A DNA stretch of 64,000 nt from Corallococcus interemptor (lineage in GTDB: Bacteria; Myxococcota; Myxococcia; Myxococcales; Myxococcaceae): positions 85,943-149,942 of the forward strand of contig NZ_RAWM01000003.1 of the NCBI RefSeq assembly GCF_003668875.1, given 5' to 3'. Every line of letters begins with the position of its first letter. The first letter of the stretch is position 1. Made by a program: the position numbers and the translations under genes. Shown piece after piece: positions 20,047-28,308 of this stretch. The notes beneath the pieces are model-generated. The model was given only the letters and a program-made list of their open reading frames with translations, searched no databases and was not told the origin of the DNA.

Positions 20047-20939
20047 CACGGCCCTGGCATGTTCCCCTGAGCCTGCTGGCCTGCCTCGTGCTCCTGGCAC
20101 CCGCGGTCTTGCTCCTCAGAAGCGTCCGGGAAGCCCGCGCGTCGCCCGTCGTGGACCCCAAGGGGCTGGTCCCCATGCTGGACTACGACGCGCGGATGCG
20201 GCGGGCGACCTACCATCAAACCTGTTCGGAGCAGACCGAGTGTGAGGCCCCTCTCGTCTGCTTCCACGACGGCCGCTTCCGGAGCTACTGCTCGGACAGC
20301 GAATGCACGACCGATAGCCAGTGTCCTGAGGACCAACGCTGCAGGACCGTGATCGCCCCCAGGACAGAGGGGGGCCTGATCAGGCTCTGCCTCCTCGTCG
20401 GCATCCGACAGGAAGGTCAGGGCTGCCTGCGGACTCCTTTTGACGTCACCGCCGCCTGCATTGATGGCCTCGAGTGCAGGGGCAGGGATGGCTACTGCGC
20501 CCGCGCCTGCACGCCAGGCCAGCATGAGTCATGTCCCGAGGGCTTCTTCTGCGCGGACGTGAAGCCGGCCCCTGCGTGTCTTCCCACCTGTGAGAAGCAG
20601 GGCTGCCTCCAGGGGGAGCGCTGCATTCCGTTCAAGGAGGGCACCTCCATCTGCGCGTCCATCTATGGACCGAACTGTCTGGATACCCCCTGTCCCGAGG
20701 GCCGCGAATGCGAGGTGCGCTCGAACCCGGAGTTCCCGGGCAAGGTCTGGGCGGAATGCCTCCATCGCTGCTCCCCCACGAATCCGGCCTGCGAAGAGGG
20801 CCAGGTCTGCGACCACTACCACTGTCTCCAGGCCTGTGACCCGAACGGTCCCAACCCCTGCGCCGAGGGTTTCCACTGCGACCGGCGCGGCGAGGAGCTC
20901 CCGTGGTCCTGTCAGCCGGACACCTGGCGCGGCGGCTGA
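20043..20939 (+). CDS. Cys-rich exported or membrane-anchored protein
   Basis: About 298 residues. One N-terminal hydrophobic segment (VPLSLLACLVLLAPAVLLL) could be a signal peptide or an anchor. The rest contains more than 30 Cys in repeated spacings of the type CxxxxxCPEGxxC (for example ESCPEGFFC, TPCPEGREC, NPCAEGFHC), the pattern of secreted disulfide-knot or EGF-like surface proteins in myxobacteria. There is no catalytic motif. It overlaps the lipoprotein gene upstream by four bases. Likely surface or periplasmic, perhaps adhesive or protective (inference). Confidence 0.75.
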   Translation: MTRPWHVPLSLLACLVLLAPAVLLLRSVREARASPVVDPKGLVPMLDYDARMRRATYHQTCSEQTECEAPLVCFHDGRFRSYCSDSECTTDSQCPEDQRCRTVIAPRTEGGLIRLCLLVGIRQEGQGCLRTPFDVTAACIDGLECRGRDGYCARACTPGQHESCPEGFFCADVKPAPACLPTCEKQGCLQGERCIPFKEGTSICASIYGPNCLDTPCPEGRECEVRSNPEFPGKVWAECLHRCSPTNPACEEGQVCDHYHCLQACDPNGPNPCAEGFHCDRRGEELPWSCQPDTWRGG

Positions 20940-21034
20940 CCACCGCCCGACGCTCCGCCTGCCCCGCGAGGACGGGATGTGGAGGGCCCGGGCGGCTCCC
21001 ATCGTGAGGACACGCCCCCCAGGAGCCCCTCCCG

Positions 21035-21616
21035 ATGAAACCGTCCTCCGCCATCCTGCCGGCCCCGCCCCTCGCGTCCCGGGAGGCCGAACAACCGTGG
21101 CCCCTGGACGCGCTGGGCTGCGTGCGCAGCCGCGACGACGTGACCCTGGATGCGCTCCCCCGCGCGCGCTACCGCAACGCGCTGGAGATTGGCGGCGCCA
21201 CCGGCCTGCTCACGGAGAAGCTCCAGGAGCGCTGTGACGCCCTGCTCTCCCTGGAGCCCTCCGAGTCCGCCCAGGCCCGCGCCATCCACCGCTGCCGCCA
21301 CCTGCCGCACGTGCGCTTCGAGCGCATGAGCGTGCCGGACCGCTACCCCGAGGGGACCTTCGACCTCACCCTCATGTCCGGGCGCGGTGCGTACTGGAGC
21401 CTCACGGAGCTGGCGCTCGCGCAGCAGCGCATCCTGGAGCACCTGGAGCGCGGCGGGCACCTGGTCCTCGTGCACTGGACCGGCCAGACGCGCGACATGC
21501 GCTGCAGCGGCCACGAGGTCCACGCCGCCTTCCGCCAGCTGGCCCCCAGGCACCTGCGCCACCTGCGCGGCGAGATGGAGGGCACCTGGCGGCTGGACGT
21601 CTTCGAACGCCTTTGA
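21035..21616 (+). CDS. NodS-like SAM-dependent methyltransferase
   Basis: 193 residues with a class I methyltransferase fold. Motif I is ALEIGGATGLLTEKL near residue 52. An acidic residue follows the second strand (LSLEPSE), and FDLTLMSGRGAYW with LERGGHLVLVHW supply the later strands. The wording RxRYRNALEIG...LPHVRFERMSVPDRYPEGTFDL follows NodS-type methyltransferases, whose classic members N-methylate a deacetylated chitooligosaccharide. Here no deacetylase or glycosyltransferase lies next to it, so the substrate is open. The usual acidic or GC-type residue of motif I is replaced by GGATG. The ATG lies behind the purine-poor segment CCCCTCCCG, so the start is moderately sure. Confidence 0.8.
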   Translation: MKPSSAILPAPPLASREAEQPWPLDALGCVRSRDDVTLDALPRARYRNALEIGGATGLLTEKLQERCDALLSLEPSESAQARAIHRCRHLPHVRFERMSVPDRYPEGTFDLTLMSGRGAYWSLTELALAQQRILEHLERGGHLVLVHWTGQTRDMRCSGHEVHAAFRQLAPRHLRHLRGEMEGTWRLDVFERL

Positions 21617-21673
21617 ACGCCCGCGGTGAATCCCGTCCCCCACCCGGCCCGGCGCGGCGGTAGAAGGGACGGC

Positions 21674-22444
21674 ATGGAACTGGGAATCACGGGAAAGACA
21701 GCGCTCGTCACCGGCAGCAGCCGGGGCATCGGGCGGGCCATCGCCACGGTGCTGTCGCACGAGGGCGCCCGGGTGTGCGTGTGCGCGCGCCACCTGGAGC
21801 CGCTGGAGGTACTGGCGAAGGAGCTGCGCTCCGAGGGCGCCCAGGTGGCCACCGTGGTCGCGGACGTGGCCACGCAGGAGGGCGCGTACCTGGCGGTGGA
21901 CTCCGCGGTGCGCGCCTTCGGCTCGCTGGACATCCTGGTGAACAACGTGGGCGGCAGCGGCGGCGCGGGCGCCTTCGACGCGGCCAGCACCCAGCAGTGG
22001 AACGACGTCATCCAGCGCAACCTGATGTCCGCCGTCTGGTGCAGCCAGCGCGCGCTGCCGGTGATGCGCCAGCTTGGCGGCGGCAGCATCGTGCACATCA
22101 GCTCCATCTTCGGCCGCGAGTACGCCACCAGCGCGCCCTACAGCGCCGCCAAGGCGGGCCTCATCGCGCTCACCAAGGAGATGGCCGTGGACCTGGCGTC
22201 CCACCGCATCCGCGTCAACGCCGTGGCCCCGGGCTCCATCTTCTTCCCGGGCGGCAGCTGGGACAGACGCCAGCAGCACGACCCGGAGGCCGTGGCCAAG
22301 ATGGTGCGCGAGCAGATTCCCTGGGGCCGCTTCGGCACGGCTGAAGAGGTGGCGGACGTGGTCGCCTTCCTCTGCTCCGAGCGGGCGAAGTGGGTGACGG
22401 GCGCCACGCTCCCCGTGGATGGCGGCCAGGGCCGTGCCTACTAG
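21674..22444 (+). CDS. short-chain dehydrogenase/reductase (SDR)
   Basis: 256 residues with all classical SDR marks. The nucleotide loop is TGSSRGIG near residue 12, and NNVGG follows the fourth strand. The active-site Ser is in HISSIFG, YSAAKAG carries the catalytic Tyr and Lys, and the substrate-side segment is VAPGSIFFPGGSW. The C-terminal ATLPVDGGQGRAY is typical of 3-oxoacyl-ACP reductase-like SDRs. Substrate and cofactor are not fixed by the sequence; the Ser-Arg after the Gly-rich loop is compatible with NADP. The ATG follows AGAAGGGACGGC; the frame extends further upstream but without signal. Confidence 0.92.
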   Translation: MELGITGKTALVTGSSRGIGRAIATVLSHEGARVCVCARHLEPLEVLAKELRSEGAQVATVVADVATQEGAYLAVDSAVRAFGSLDILVNNVGGSGGAGAFDAASTQQWNDVIQRNLMSAVWCSQRALPVMRQLGGGSIVHISSIFGREYATSAPYSAAKAGLIALTKEMAVDLASHRIRVNAVAPGSIFFPGGSWDRRQQHDPEAVAKMVREQIPWGRFGTAEEVADVVAFLCSERAKWVTGATLPVDGGQGRAY

Positions 22445-22486
22445 GCCCGGTTGCGGTATGGAGTCCGCGCGAATGAGGCCAACGCA

Positions 22487-23014
22487 TTGCTGAAGCTCTA
22501 CAAGAAGGACGGCGACACCCTGCGCTACTGGGAAGCGTGGGAGCACGAGGGTGTCGTCACGGTGCACTGGGGCACCGTCGGTGACGGAGGCGAGCAGAAG
22601 ACCGTCCCCGTCCCCCCGGACGAGGACCCCGACATGGTCATCGCCCAGGAGGCTGAAAGCCTGGTGGACGCCGGCTACGACGAGCCCGAGCCGGACGCCA
22701 TGTCCGTGCTGCTCGTGGAGTACTCGGTGCAGGGCAAGGGCACCGGCCACGACTTCGAGCAGCGCAACGCCGTGGAGGAGCTGCTCACGGACGCGCTCGG
22801 CTGGACGGGCAACGGCGAGGTGGAGGGCGGCGAGACGGAAGAGGGCACCATGCGCGTGCACTGCCGCGTGATGGACCCGGACACCGCCGCGCGCACCGTG
22901 GTGGAGGCCCTGGAGTCAGAGGACCTGCTCGAAGGGGCCCGCGTGCTGGTGGCGCGGGGCGAAGAGAAGCCCCGCGTCGTGCACCCGCCCCTGTTCCCGG
23001 TCCTCAAGTCGTAG
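22487..23014 (+). CDS. WGR-domain-like protein
   Basis: About 175 residues. The N-terminal 45 residues (LYKKDGDTLRYWEAWEHEGVVTVHWGTVGDGGEQKTV) look like a WGR domain, a small nucleic-acid-associated fold with its W and G residues in place. The rest is acidic, with a predicted alpha/beta part (AMSVLLVEYSVQGKGTGHDFEQRNAVEELLTDAL) and no known motif. I placed the start at TTG 22487, eight bases after a GAGG; an alternative TTG at 22451 would add 12 residues. The stop overlaps the end of convergent cydB by 11 bases. WGR domains occur in PARP-type and MolR-type proteins; the function here is unknown. Confidence 0.65.
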   Translation: MLKLYKKDGDTLRYWEAWEHEGVVTVHWGTVGDGGEQKTVPVPPDEDPDMVIAQEAESLVDAGYDEPEPDAMSVLLVEYSVQGKGTGHDFEQRNAVEELLTDALGWTGNGEVEGGETEEGTMRVHCRVMDPDTAARTVVEALESEDLLEGARVLVARGEEKPRVVHPPLFPVLKS

Positions 23015-24014
23015 CCTGTCCCCGGGGCCCGAAGACGCGGAACAGCAGCACCAGCGACGGCACCACCGTCACCAGGCCCACGACCAGCGCCACCAGGAGC
23101 AGCCGCTGCACCCCCGGCTGCGCCGCGGCGCTCTGGAGCGTCAGGTTCGGGTAGACGAGGTACGGCGCCTGAGACACCGCCCACCCCAGGACGATGAGCC
23201 CGCCCTGCGTGGCCGCCGCCACCCGAGCGGCCCGGAAGCGCCGCGTCCACAGGAGCGCGAACGCCGTCACCGCCGCCACGGCCGTGCCTGAGTGCAGCAC
23301 CAGCGCGAAGGGCGTCTGGAGCAAGCCCGTCCACACGCGCGGCGCCCCCTCGCGCGACAGCAGCAGGGCGGCCAGGGCCAGCGGGAACAGGAGCCCGCCT
23401 GACACCAGCGCCCGGCGCCGGAAGTCCTCCGCCAGCTCCGGCGCCGGCGCCTCGTGCGTGAGGTACACGGCCGCCAGGAACGCGAACAGCCCCAGCGTCA
23501 GCACGCCCACGGACAGCGCGAAGGGCGACAGCCACGACGCGAAGAAGCCGCTCACCACCGCGTGCCCCTGCATGCGGATGGCGTCGCTGGCCACCGCGCC
23601 CACGCACATGCCCAACAAGAGCGGCGCCACCACGCTCGCCACGCTGAACACCACGCCCCAGCGGCGCTCCACCGCGTCGCCGCGCGTGTCGTAGGCGCGG
23701 AAGGTGAACGCCGTGCCCCGGAACACGATGCCCAGCACCAGCAGCGTCAGGGGCACGTGCAGCGCCACGCTCAGGGCCGCGAAGGCGCGCGGGAAGCCGC
23801 TGAAGAGCAGCACCAGCCCGACGATGAGCCAGACGTGGTTCACCTCCCACACCGGCCCGATGGCGCGGGCGATGAGCGCGCGCTGCTCCGCCTTGCGAGG
23901 CCCACGCGCGAGCAGGTCCCACACCCCACCGCCGAAGTCCGCCCCGCCCAGGAGCGCGTACAGCACGAACGTGCCCGCCACCGCGAGCCCCAGCACCGTC
24001 GTCTCAGTGGGCAT
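23004..24014 (-). CDS. cydB: cytochrome bd ubiquinol oxidase subunit II
   Basis: 336 residues and about nine membrane helices. The N-terminal GGADFGGGVWDLLARG and the following GPVWEVNHVWLIV are hallmark CydB segments. With CydA it forms the quinol oxidase that reduces O2 to water in the inner membrane and has high oxygen affinity. The ATG at 24012-24014 lies inside the last codons of cydA (11-base overlap), so the two are co-translated. No CydX-type mini-protein frame was seen directly after it. Length and motifs are normal. Confidence 0.95.
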   Translation of the reverse strand: MPTETTVLGLAVAGTFVLYALLGGADFGGGVWDLLARGPRKAEQRALIARAIGPVWEVNHVWLIVGLVLLFSGFPRAFAALSVALHVPLTLLVLGIVFRGTAFTFRAYDTRGDAVERRWGVVFSVASVVAPLLLGMCVGAVASDAIRMQGHAVVSGFFASWLSPFALSVGVLTLGLFAFLAAVYLTHEAPAPELAEDFRRRALVSGGLLFPLALAALLLSREGAPRVWTGLLQTPFALVLHSGTAVAAVTAFALLWTRRFRAARVAAATQGGLIVLGWAVSQAPYLVYPNLTLQSAAAQPGVQRLLLVALVVGLVTVVPSLVLLFRVFGPRGQATT

Positions 24015-25350
24015 GGGCCACCCCGCCATCCAGTTCCTCGCCGGGCCCCCTGGGCAGCGTGCCCGCCACCTGCCGCCAGAGCACGAAGAGCACCGTCACC
24101 CCCAGGAACAGGTACACCGCCGTGAAGGTGAAGAACGGCGCGGCCAGGTGCGGCACCGGCGTCACCGCCTCGCCCGTGCGCATCACGTCCCGGACAATCC
24201 AAGGCTGCCGGCCCCACTCCGTCACGAGCCACCCCGCCTCCAGCGCCACCAGCCCCAGCGGCCCCGACCAGAGCCACGCGCGCATCATCCCCTTGCCGTG
24301 AGGCCACTCGCGGCCGCGCCACCTGCGCCACAGCGTGGCCAGCGCGAGCAGCGCCATCAGGCTGCCCGTGCCCACCATCACCTGGAAGGCCAGGTGCACC
24401 TTGGCCACCGGCGGCCAGTTCTCACGGGGGAACGCGTTGAGCCCCTTCACCTCCGCGTCCGGGTCCGCGAACGCCAGGATGGAGAGCCCCTTCGGCAGGT
24501 CGATGGCGCCCGTGACGGTGCGTGTCTCCACGTCCGGCCATCCGCCCACCTTCAAGGGCGCGCCCGCCTCCGTGTCGAAGTGCGCCTCCATCGCGGCCAG
24601 CTTCACCGGCTGCTCGCGCGCCACGTGCTTCGCGGACAAATCCCCCACCAGCGGCTGCGCGAGCGCGGTGACGCACGCGAGCGGCAGCGCGATGGACAGC
24701 GCCTTCTTGTGGAACGCGGCGCCCGGGTGCTTCAGCAGGATGAAGGCGTGGATGCCCGCCATCGCGAAGGCGCTGGCCTGGTAGCAGGACAGGAGCACGT
24801 GCGCCGTCTGGTACTGCCAGCCGGGGCTGAACATGGCCACCAGCGGCTGCACGTCCGTGGGCCCCGCGGGCGTGGGCGTGAAGCCGGACGGGTTGTTCAT
24901 GAACGTGTTCACCAGCGTGACGAAGAACGCGCTCGCCGCGCCGCTCACCGCCACCATCACGCCGCTGAACAGGGGCAGGCCCGGCGACACGCGCTCGCGG
25001 CCGTACAGGTAGATGCCCAGGAAGATGGCCTCGGTGAAGAAGGCCACGCCCTCCAGGCTGAAGGGCAGGCCAATCACCTCCCCGTAGCGGCCCATGAACT
25101 CCGGCCACAGCAGGCCCAGCTCGAACGAGAGCACCGTCCCGCTCACCGCCCCCACCGCGAAGAGGATGGCGGTGCCCTTGGCCAGCTTCTCGCTGAGCTT
25201 CCGGTAGTCGGCGTCCCCCGTGCGCCGGTGCTTCAGGTCGCTCAACACCATCAGCACCGGCAACGCCACGCCGGCCGCCGCGAACACGATGTGGAACGCG
25301 AGCGAGAGCCCCATCTGCGCGCGCGCATAGAGCAGGTCCGTCATGGACAT
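24004..25350 (-). CDS. cydA: cytochrome bd ubiquinol oxidase subunit I
   Basis: 448 residues. The haem-ligand His is near residue 20 (AFHIVFA). Conserved blocks include SGTVLSFELGLLWPEFM, LPFSLEGVAFFTEAIFLGIYLYG and the quinol-side GRQPWIVRDVMRT near residue 390. The loop between helices six and seven is short, as in the CIO/short-Q-loop type, so cyanide-tolerant behaviour is possible (inference from family). It begins the cydAB operon. An AT-rich stretch at about 25354-25385 upstream probably holds its promoter. An ATG six bases inside the frame is an alternative start. Confidence 0.95.
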   Translation of the reverse strand: MSMTDLLYARAQMGLSLAFHIVFAAAGVALPVLMVLSDLKHRRTGDADYRKLSEKLAKGTAILFAVGAVSGTVLSFELGLLWPEFMGRYGEVIGLPFSLEGVAFFTEAIFLGIYLYGRERVSPGLPLFSGVMVAVSGAASAFFVTLVNTFMNNPSGFTPTPAGPTDVQPLVAMFSPGWQYQTAHVLLSCYQASAFAMAGIHAFILLKHPGAAFHKKALSIALPLACVTALAQPLVGDLSAKHVAREQPVKLAAMEAHFDTEAGAPLKVGGWPDVETRTVTGAIDLPKGLSILAFADPDAEVKGLNAFPRENWPPVAKVHLAFQVMVGTGSLMALLALATLWRRWRGREWPHGKGMMRAWLWSGPLGLVALEAGWLVTEWGRQPWIVRDVMRTGEAVTPVPHLAAPFFTFTAVYLFLGVTVLFVLWRQVAGTLPRGPGEELDGGVAHAH

Positions 25351-25380
25351 CAGTCTGCTTTATGCCCGCTTTTTACGCAT

Positions 25381-25878
25381 TCAGTATTTCTTATCCTTGT
25401 CCGCAGGGACCTTGGTGACGGTCCGCGAGGGCACCAGGGTCTGCATGGAGTTGCGGGCCACGGCGGTGGCGAGCGAGGTGACGAAGATCATCACCACCTT
25501 GCGGCCCAGCTCCGCGCCCAGCGGCTTGTCCTCGATGCTGGTGGCCACGCGGTCCGGGTGGGCCCAGGCGCGCTCCAGGGCCTTGCGGCGCAGGCGGCGC
25601 ACGCGCTCGTCGTGGTGGCGGGCGCGGTAGATGGCGATGCCCACGCCCAGGCCCACCGCCACCAGGGCGGCGGCCCCCACGGTGATGAGCAGGTCCTTGT
25701 TCTGGTTGACGTGGTAGCGCACGTCCGTGGCGCGGGCGCGCCGGCGGTCCAGCTCCTCCAGGGTGAGCAGCAGCTCGTCGCGGATGCGGTCCGCGGTCTT
25801 CTCCACCTGCTCGCGGTCACCCATGCGCTTGGTGATGGCGTGGTCGGCGTGCGTTTCGGTCTCGGAGGCCTGGCTCAT
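25381..25878 (-). CDS. small membrane protein, DUF3618-like
   Basis: 165 residues. An acidic and basic helical N-terminus (EKTADRIRDELLLTLEELDRRRARATDVRYHVNQNKD) is followed by one membrane helix (LLITVGAAALVAVGLGVGIAIY) and a basic tail. This helix-then-anchor plan resembles DUF3618 proteins, which often lie beside holin-like DUF1469 genes, as here. The start overlaps the holin-like gene by four bases, so the two are coupled. Its end lies 30 bases before cydA on the same strand, but the AT-rich gap suggests that cydA has its own promoter. Molecular role unknown, perhaps envelope stress. Confidence 0.7.
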   Translation of the reverse strand: MSQASETETHADHAITKRMGDREQVEKTADRIRDELLLTLEELDRRRARATDVRYHVNQNKDLLITVGAAALVAVGLGVGIAIYRARHHDERVRRLRRKALERAWAHPDRVATSIEDKPLGAELGRKVVMIFVTSLATAVARNSMQTLVPSRTVTKVPADKDKKY

Positions 25879-26279
25879 TGCAGCGTCTCCCGGGTCATCT
25901 GAAGGTCCGTCTTCAAGCGTTCCTGCGTGTGGACCAGCGGCTTCTTGGGAATCCGCTTGGTGCCCAGGAACAGGAGGAGTCCGGCCACGGCCAGCAGCAC
26001 CGCGCCCACGATGAGCACGCCCACCGCCTCACCCAGGGGCAGCGCCAGGCCCAGCGCGACGAAGAGCACCGACAGCGATGTGAGGGCCAGGACAGCCCCG
26101 GCGCCCAGGAAGATGCCCGCCAGCCTGGCTGCCTGCAGCTCCTGCTTCAGTTCCTTCTTGGCGTGCATCACCTCCGCCTTCACCAACAGGCGGGTTTCCG
26201 ACAGCGCGTGCCGGATGAGCTCAGGGGTGGAGAGCGTCTCCAGCTGGCTGCGCTCCAGGCGTTCCGATTCGAGGTCCAC
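25875..26279 (-). CDS. holin-superfamily (DUF1469/Phage_holin_3_6) membrane protein
   Basis: 134 residues. An N-terminal amphipathic helix (LETLSTPELIRHALSETRLLVKAEVMHAKKELKQELQAARL) is followed by two membrane helices (residues about 55-78 and 82-104) and a basic end. This is the usual layout of the cellular phage-holin-like family, which is found on bacterial chromosomes and is not evidence of a prophage. It starts with GTG seven bases after GGAGG. It forms a two-gene operon with the DUF3618-like protein. The function is unknown. Confidence 0.78.
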   Translation of the reverse strand: MDLESERLERSQLETLSTPELIRHALSETRLLVKAEVMHAKKELKQELQAARLAGIFLGAGAVLALTSLSVLFVALGLALPLGEAVGVLIVGAVLLAVAGLLLFLGTKRIPKKPLVHTQERLKTDLQMTRETLQ

Positions 26280-26463
26280 GACCGTGCCTCCGACAGGATG
26301 ACTTCACGGGGAACCGCTGACGGCCGCCTGCTCGGCGTCCCAGCTGTCCCCGGTCTGTCCCTGAAGTTGGTCAGGAAGGGTGTGTGGGAGAAGTCCCGCC
26401 GCACACCCCGGCCTCGTCCGGCTGCCTGCCTGGTGCCCCCGCCCTTCCAGGCGGGGTGTCCGG

Positions 26464-27495
26464 CTAGCGGCGGGTCTTCTGGTGCGCGATCGCCGTGGCC
26501 AGCGTCTCGCGCACCTGGCGGGCCCGGAAGAGGCGGTCCGCGGTGTCCAGCAGGTTCTCCGCGTACAGCACCTGCTTGCGCAGGCGGGCCGGAATGGCGC
26601 GGGTGCCCAGGTGCGCGCCCAGCAGGGCGCCCGTGAGCGCGGCGGCCACGTCCGCCTCGCCGCCACAGCGCAGCGTGAGGACCACGGCCTCGCGGAAGTC
26701 GTGCGGTACCTTCAGCGTCGCGTACAGCGACGTGAGCAGCACCGGCACCACGTGGCACGGCAGGCCGTCCACGCCCTTCAACTCACTGGGGGGCACGCCC
26801 ACCTTGCGCAGCTGGTTGAGCGCGCGCTGCGTGTCCCAGGTGAGCAGCCGCGGCAGGTGGCGGATCTCCTCCGCCAGGTTCTTGTCGTGCACGGCGGCGG
26901 ACAGCGCCAGGGCCTCGCAGAAGGCCGCGGGCGTCAGGGCCTCCTCCTCCATGCCCAGCGCGACGGCCTGCGCGAACGCGGCCGCGGCGGCCGCGCAGAC
27001 GGGGTCCTTGTGCGTGATGACGGTGAGCACGCCCGCGTCGTGCGGCAGGCGCGCGCGCTGACCGCTTTCGAAGAGCCCCACCACCAGCGCGCGGCTGAGC
27101 ACCGACGGGCACTTCGTGCCGAGCGGAGCCCCCGCGCTCATCCACGGCGTGCCGCTGGCCAGCCGTTGCAGCGCTTCGGAGAGGCTGCGCGGCGGCTGGA
27201 GGATGATGCCCTCCTGCCACAGCCACGCCAGGTGCAGCGCCGCGCTGCGGCCGTCCACCTTGCCCTCGCGGATGACGCTCTCCGCGGCGGCGAGGAGCAG
27301 CTGCGTGTCGTCGCTGAACTGGCCCTTGGCGAACTTGCCGCGCGGCCGGGGCGCGAAGTCCTCCGCCAGGCCGGGCAGCCGCGCCAGGCTCGCCGGGGGG
27401 ATGCCCCTCAGCGGAAAGCCGAGCGCATCCCCGATGGCGAGCCCCAGGAATGCCGCGTGAAAACGGTCCTGGCGGTCTGCGGGAGTCAGCGGCAT
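26464..27495 (-). CDS. ADP-ribosylglycohydrolase-like protein with altered metal motif
   Basis: 343 residues of the DraG/ADP-ribosylglycohydrolase fold. GLAIGDALGFPL near residue 17 and FSDDTQLLLAAAESV near 60 carry the first metal-binding acids. The C-terminal motif, normally GGDTDTxA, reads RCGGEADVAAALTGALLGAHLG here, so one Asp is Glu and a Thr is lost. Active enzymes remove ADP-ribose from proteins or cleave ADP-ribosyl compounds with two Mg2+. With the altered site this copy may have changed activity. The start is the ATG before PLTPADRQDR, where the conserved region begins; no strong ribosome site is seen, so it is moderately certain. Confidence 0.8.
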   Translation of the reverse strand: MPLTPADRQDRFHAAFLGLAIGDALGFPLRGIPPASLARLPGLAEDFAPRPRGKFAKGQFSDDTQLLLAAAESVIREGKVDGRSAALHLAWLWQEGIILQPPRSLSEALQRLASGTPWMSAGAPLGTKCPSVLSRALVVGLFESGQRARLPHDAGVLTVITHKDPVCAAAAAAFAQAVALGMEEEALTPAAFCEALALSAAVHDKNLAEEIRHLPRLLTWDTQRALNQLRKVGVPPSELKGVDGLPCHVVPVLLTSLYATLKVPHDFREAVVLTLRCGGEADVAAALTGALLGAHLGTRAIPARLRKQVLYAENLLDTADRLFRARQVRETLATAIAHQKTRR

Positions 27496-27921
27496 CGGAG
27501 GGGCGGAGATTACCCGAGCCTCAGCCAAGGACGAGCACCGAGATGAACGCTGCGAGGGCGCGCGACGCAATGGCGGATCGATCATGGGGCCTTGACGTGC
27601 ACGAGGCGGGTACGGTGGAGCGCCGGACAAGAAAGGTCCCGCTGGATTGCACCGCGCGCATCGCCACTGTCCGCCTCCTCCGCCGCAACCACGGCGCAAC
27701 CGGGGGCGCGGTAGCTATCGCATCCCGCTGCGTTTCAGCAAGCAGGCGAGCCCGTTGAAACGCGCGAGCACGCGTGCATGTCCAACTTCGAATGCTGCGC
27801 ATGAACCGAAAGGGACGCACGGGTGGCTTCGTGCGCGTGAAGTGCCCACGGGCTCAGGTGTTCACCTTGACGTGAGCGACTTCACTTCATCCAAGCGGCG
27901 TGCACGCGCGACGCGCGCGGA
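27496..27921. other. 426-base gap without a supported gene
   Basis: Both strands were read. There is no ORF with acceptable composition, no clear hairpin with a T-run and no tRNA-like fold. The middle part (about 27620-27860) has lower codon order and several short CG-rich direct repeats (GCGCGA, ACGCG). It should hold the promoter of the glycohydrolase on the minus strand. Confidence 0.4.
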
Positions 27922-28191
27922 TCACGCGTCGTCACGGCCCAGGTTCACCACCGCCATCAAGCGCGCCACCACGGCCTCCGCGCCCTGGTGCAGCCGCGCG
28001 CCGTCCCACAGCGCGGGGGACGTGTGGCCGCCGCGCTCGCGCCAGTCCTTCTCCACCTCTTCGTAGGTGAGGTTGCGGAAGCGCACGCGGTCCTCCAGCG
28101 CGTGGTCCACGACGAAGCGGCGCGCGGTGGCGGACGGCGGATCCGCGATGCGGTGGAACAGCTCCAGGACGGGCGAATCGGGCGTGCTCAT
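27922..28191 (-). CDS. small hypothetical protein
   Basis: 89 residues, soluble, with no membrane segment. It begins MSTPDSPVLELFHRIADPPSATARRFVVDHALEDRVRFRNLTYEEVEKDW, and the pattern of a helix, a strand and a second helix could make a small alpha/beta fold such as an ArsC- or glutaredoxin-like unit. No Cys active site is present. The codon use matches the neighbours, so I think it is a real gene. It is separated from atpC by a terminator and stands alone. Function not recognised. Confidence 0.6.
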   Translation of the reverse strand: MSTPDSPVLELFHRIADPPSATARRFVVDHALEDRVRFRNLTYEEVEKDWRERGGHTSPALWDGARLHQGAEAVVARLMAVVNLGRDDA

Positions 28192-28232
28192 GGCTTGAGC
28201 ATCATGCTTCGTCCGAGCCCCGGGAAAACGAA

Positions 28233-28284
28233 AAGGGTGGAGCGCCGGGCCCCCGGATGAGCGGGGACTTCGGACTCCACCCTT
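28233..28284 (-). terminator. intrinsic terminator after atpC
   Basis: AAGGGTGGAG (28233-28242) and CTCCACCCTT (28275-28284) are perfect ten-base arms. On the minus strand, leaving atpC, the stem is followed by TTCGTTTTCC, a usable U-rich stretch. It ends the ATP synthase transcript. Confidence 0.8.
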
Positions 28285-28308
28285 CGCGGATACCGCGGCG
28301 TGAAACGC

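Noticed and set aside
20912..22861. A 649-residue minus-strand frame across the NodS-like, SDR and WGR-like genes
   Set aside because: It crosses three real genes and their gaps, and the protein has no recognisable fold.
23704..25902. A 732-residue plus-strand frame opposite cydAB
   Set aside because: cydA and cydB carry all family motifs on the minus strand; this frame has antisense composition.
25875..26279. Prophage suspicion from the holin-like gene
   Set aside because: DUF1469 holin-superfamily proteins are common chromosomal genes, and no phage gene, integrase or attachment repeat is near.
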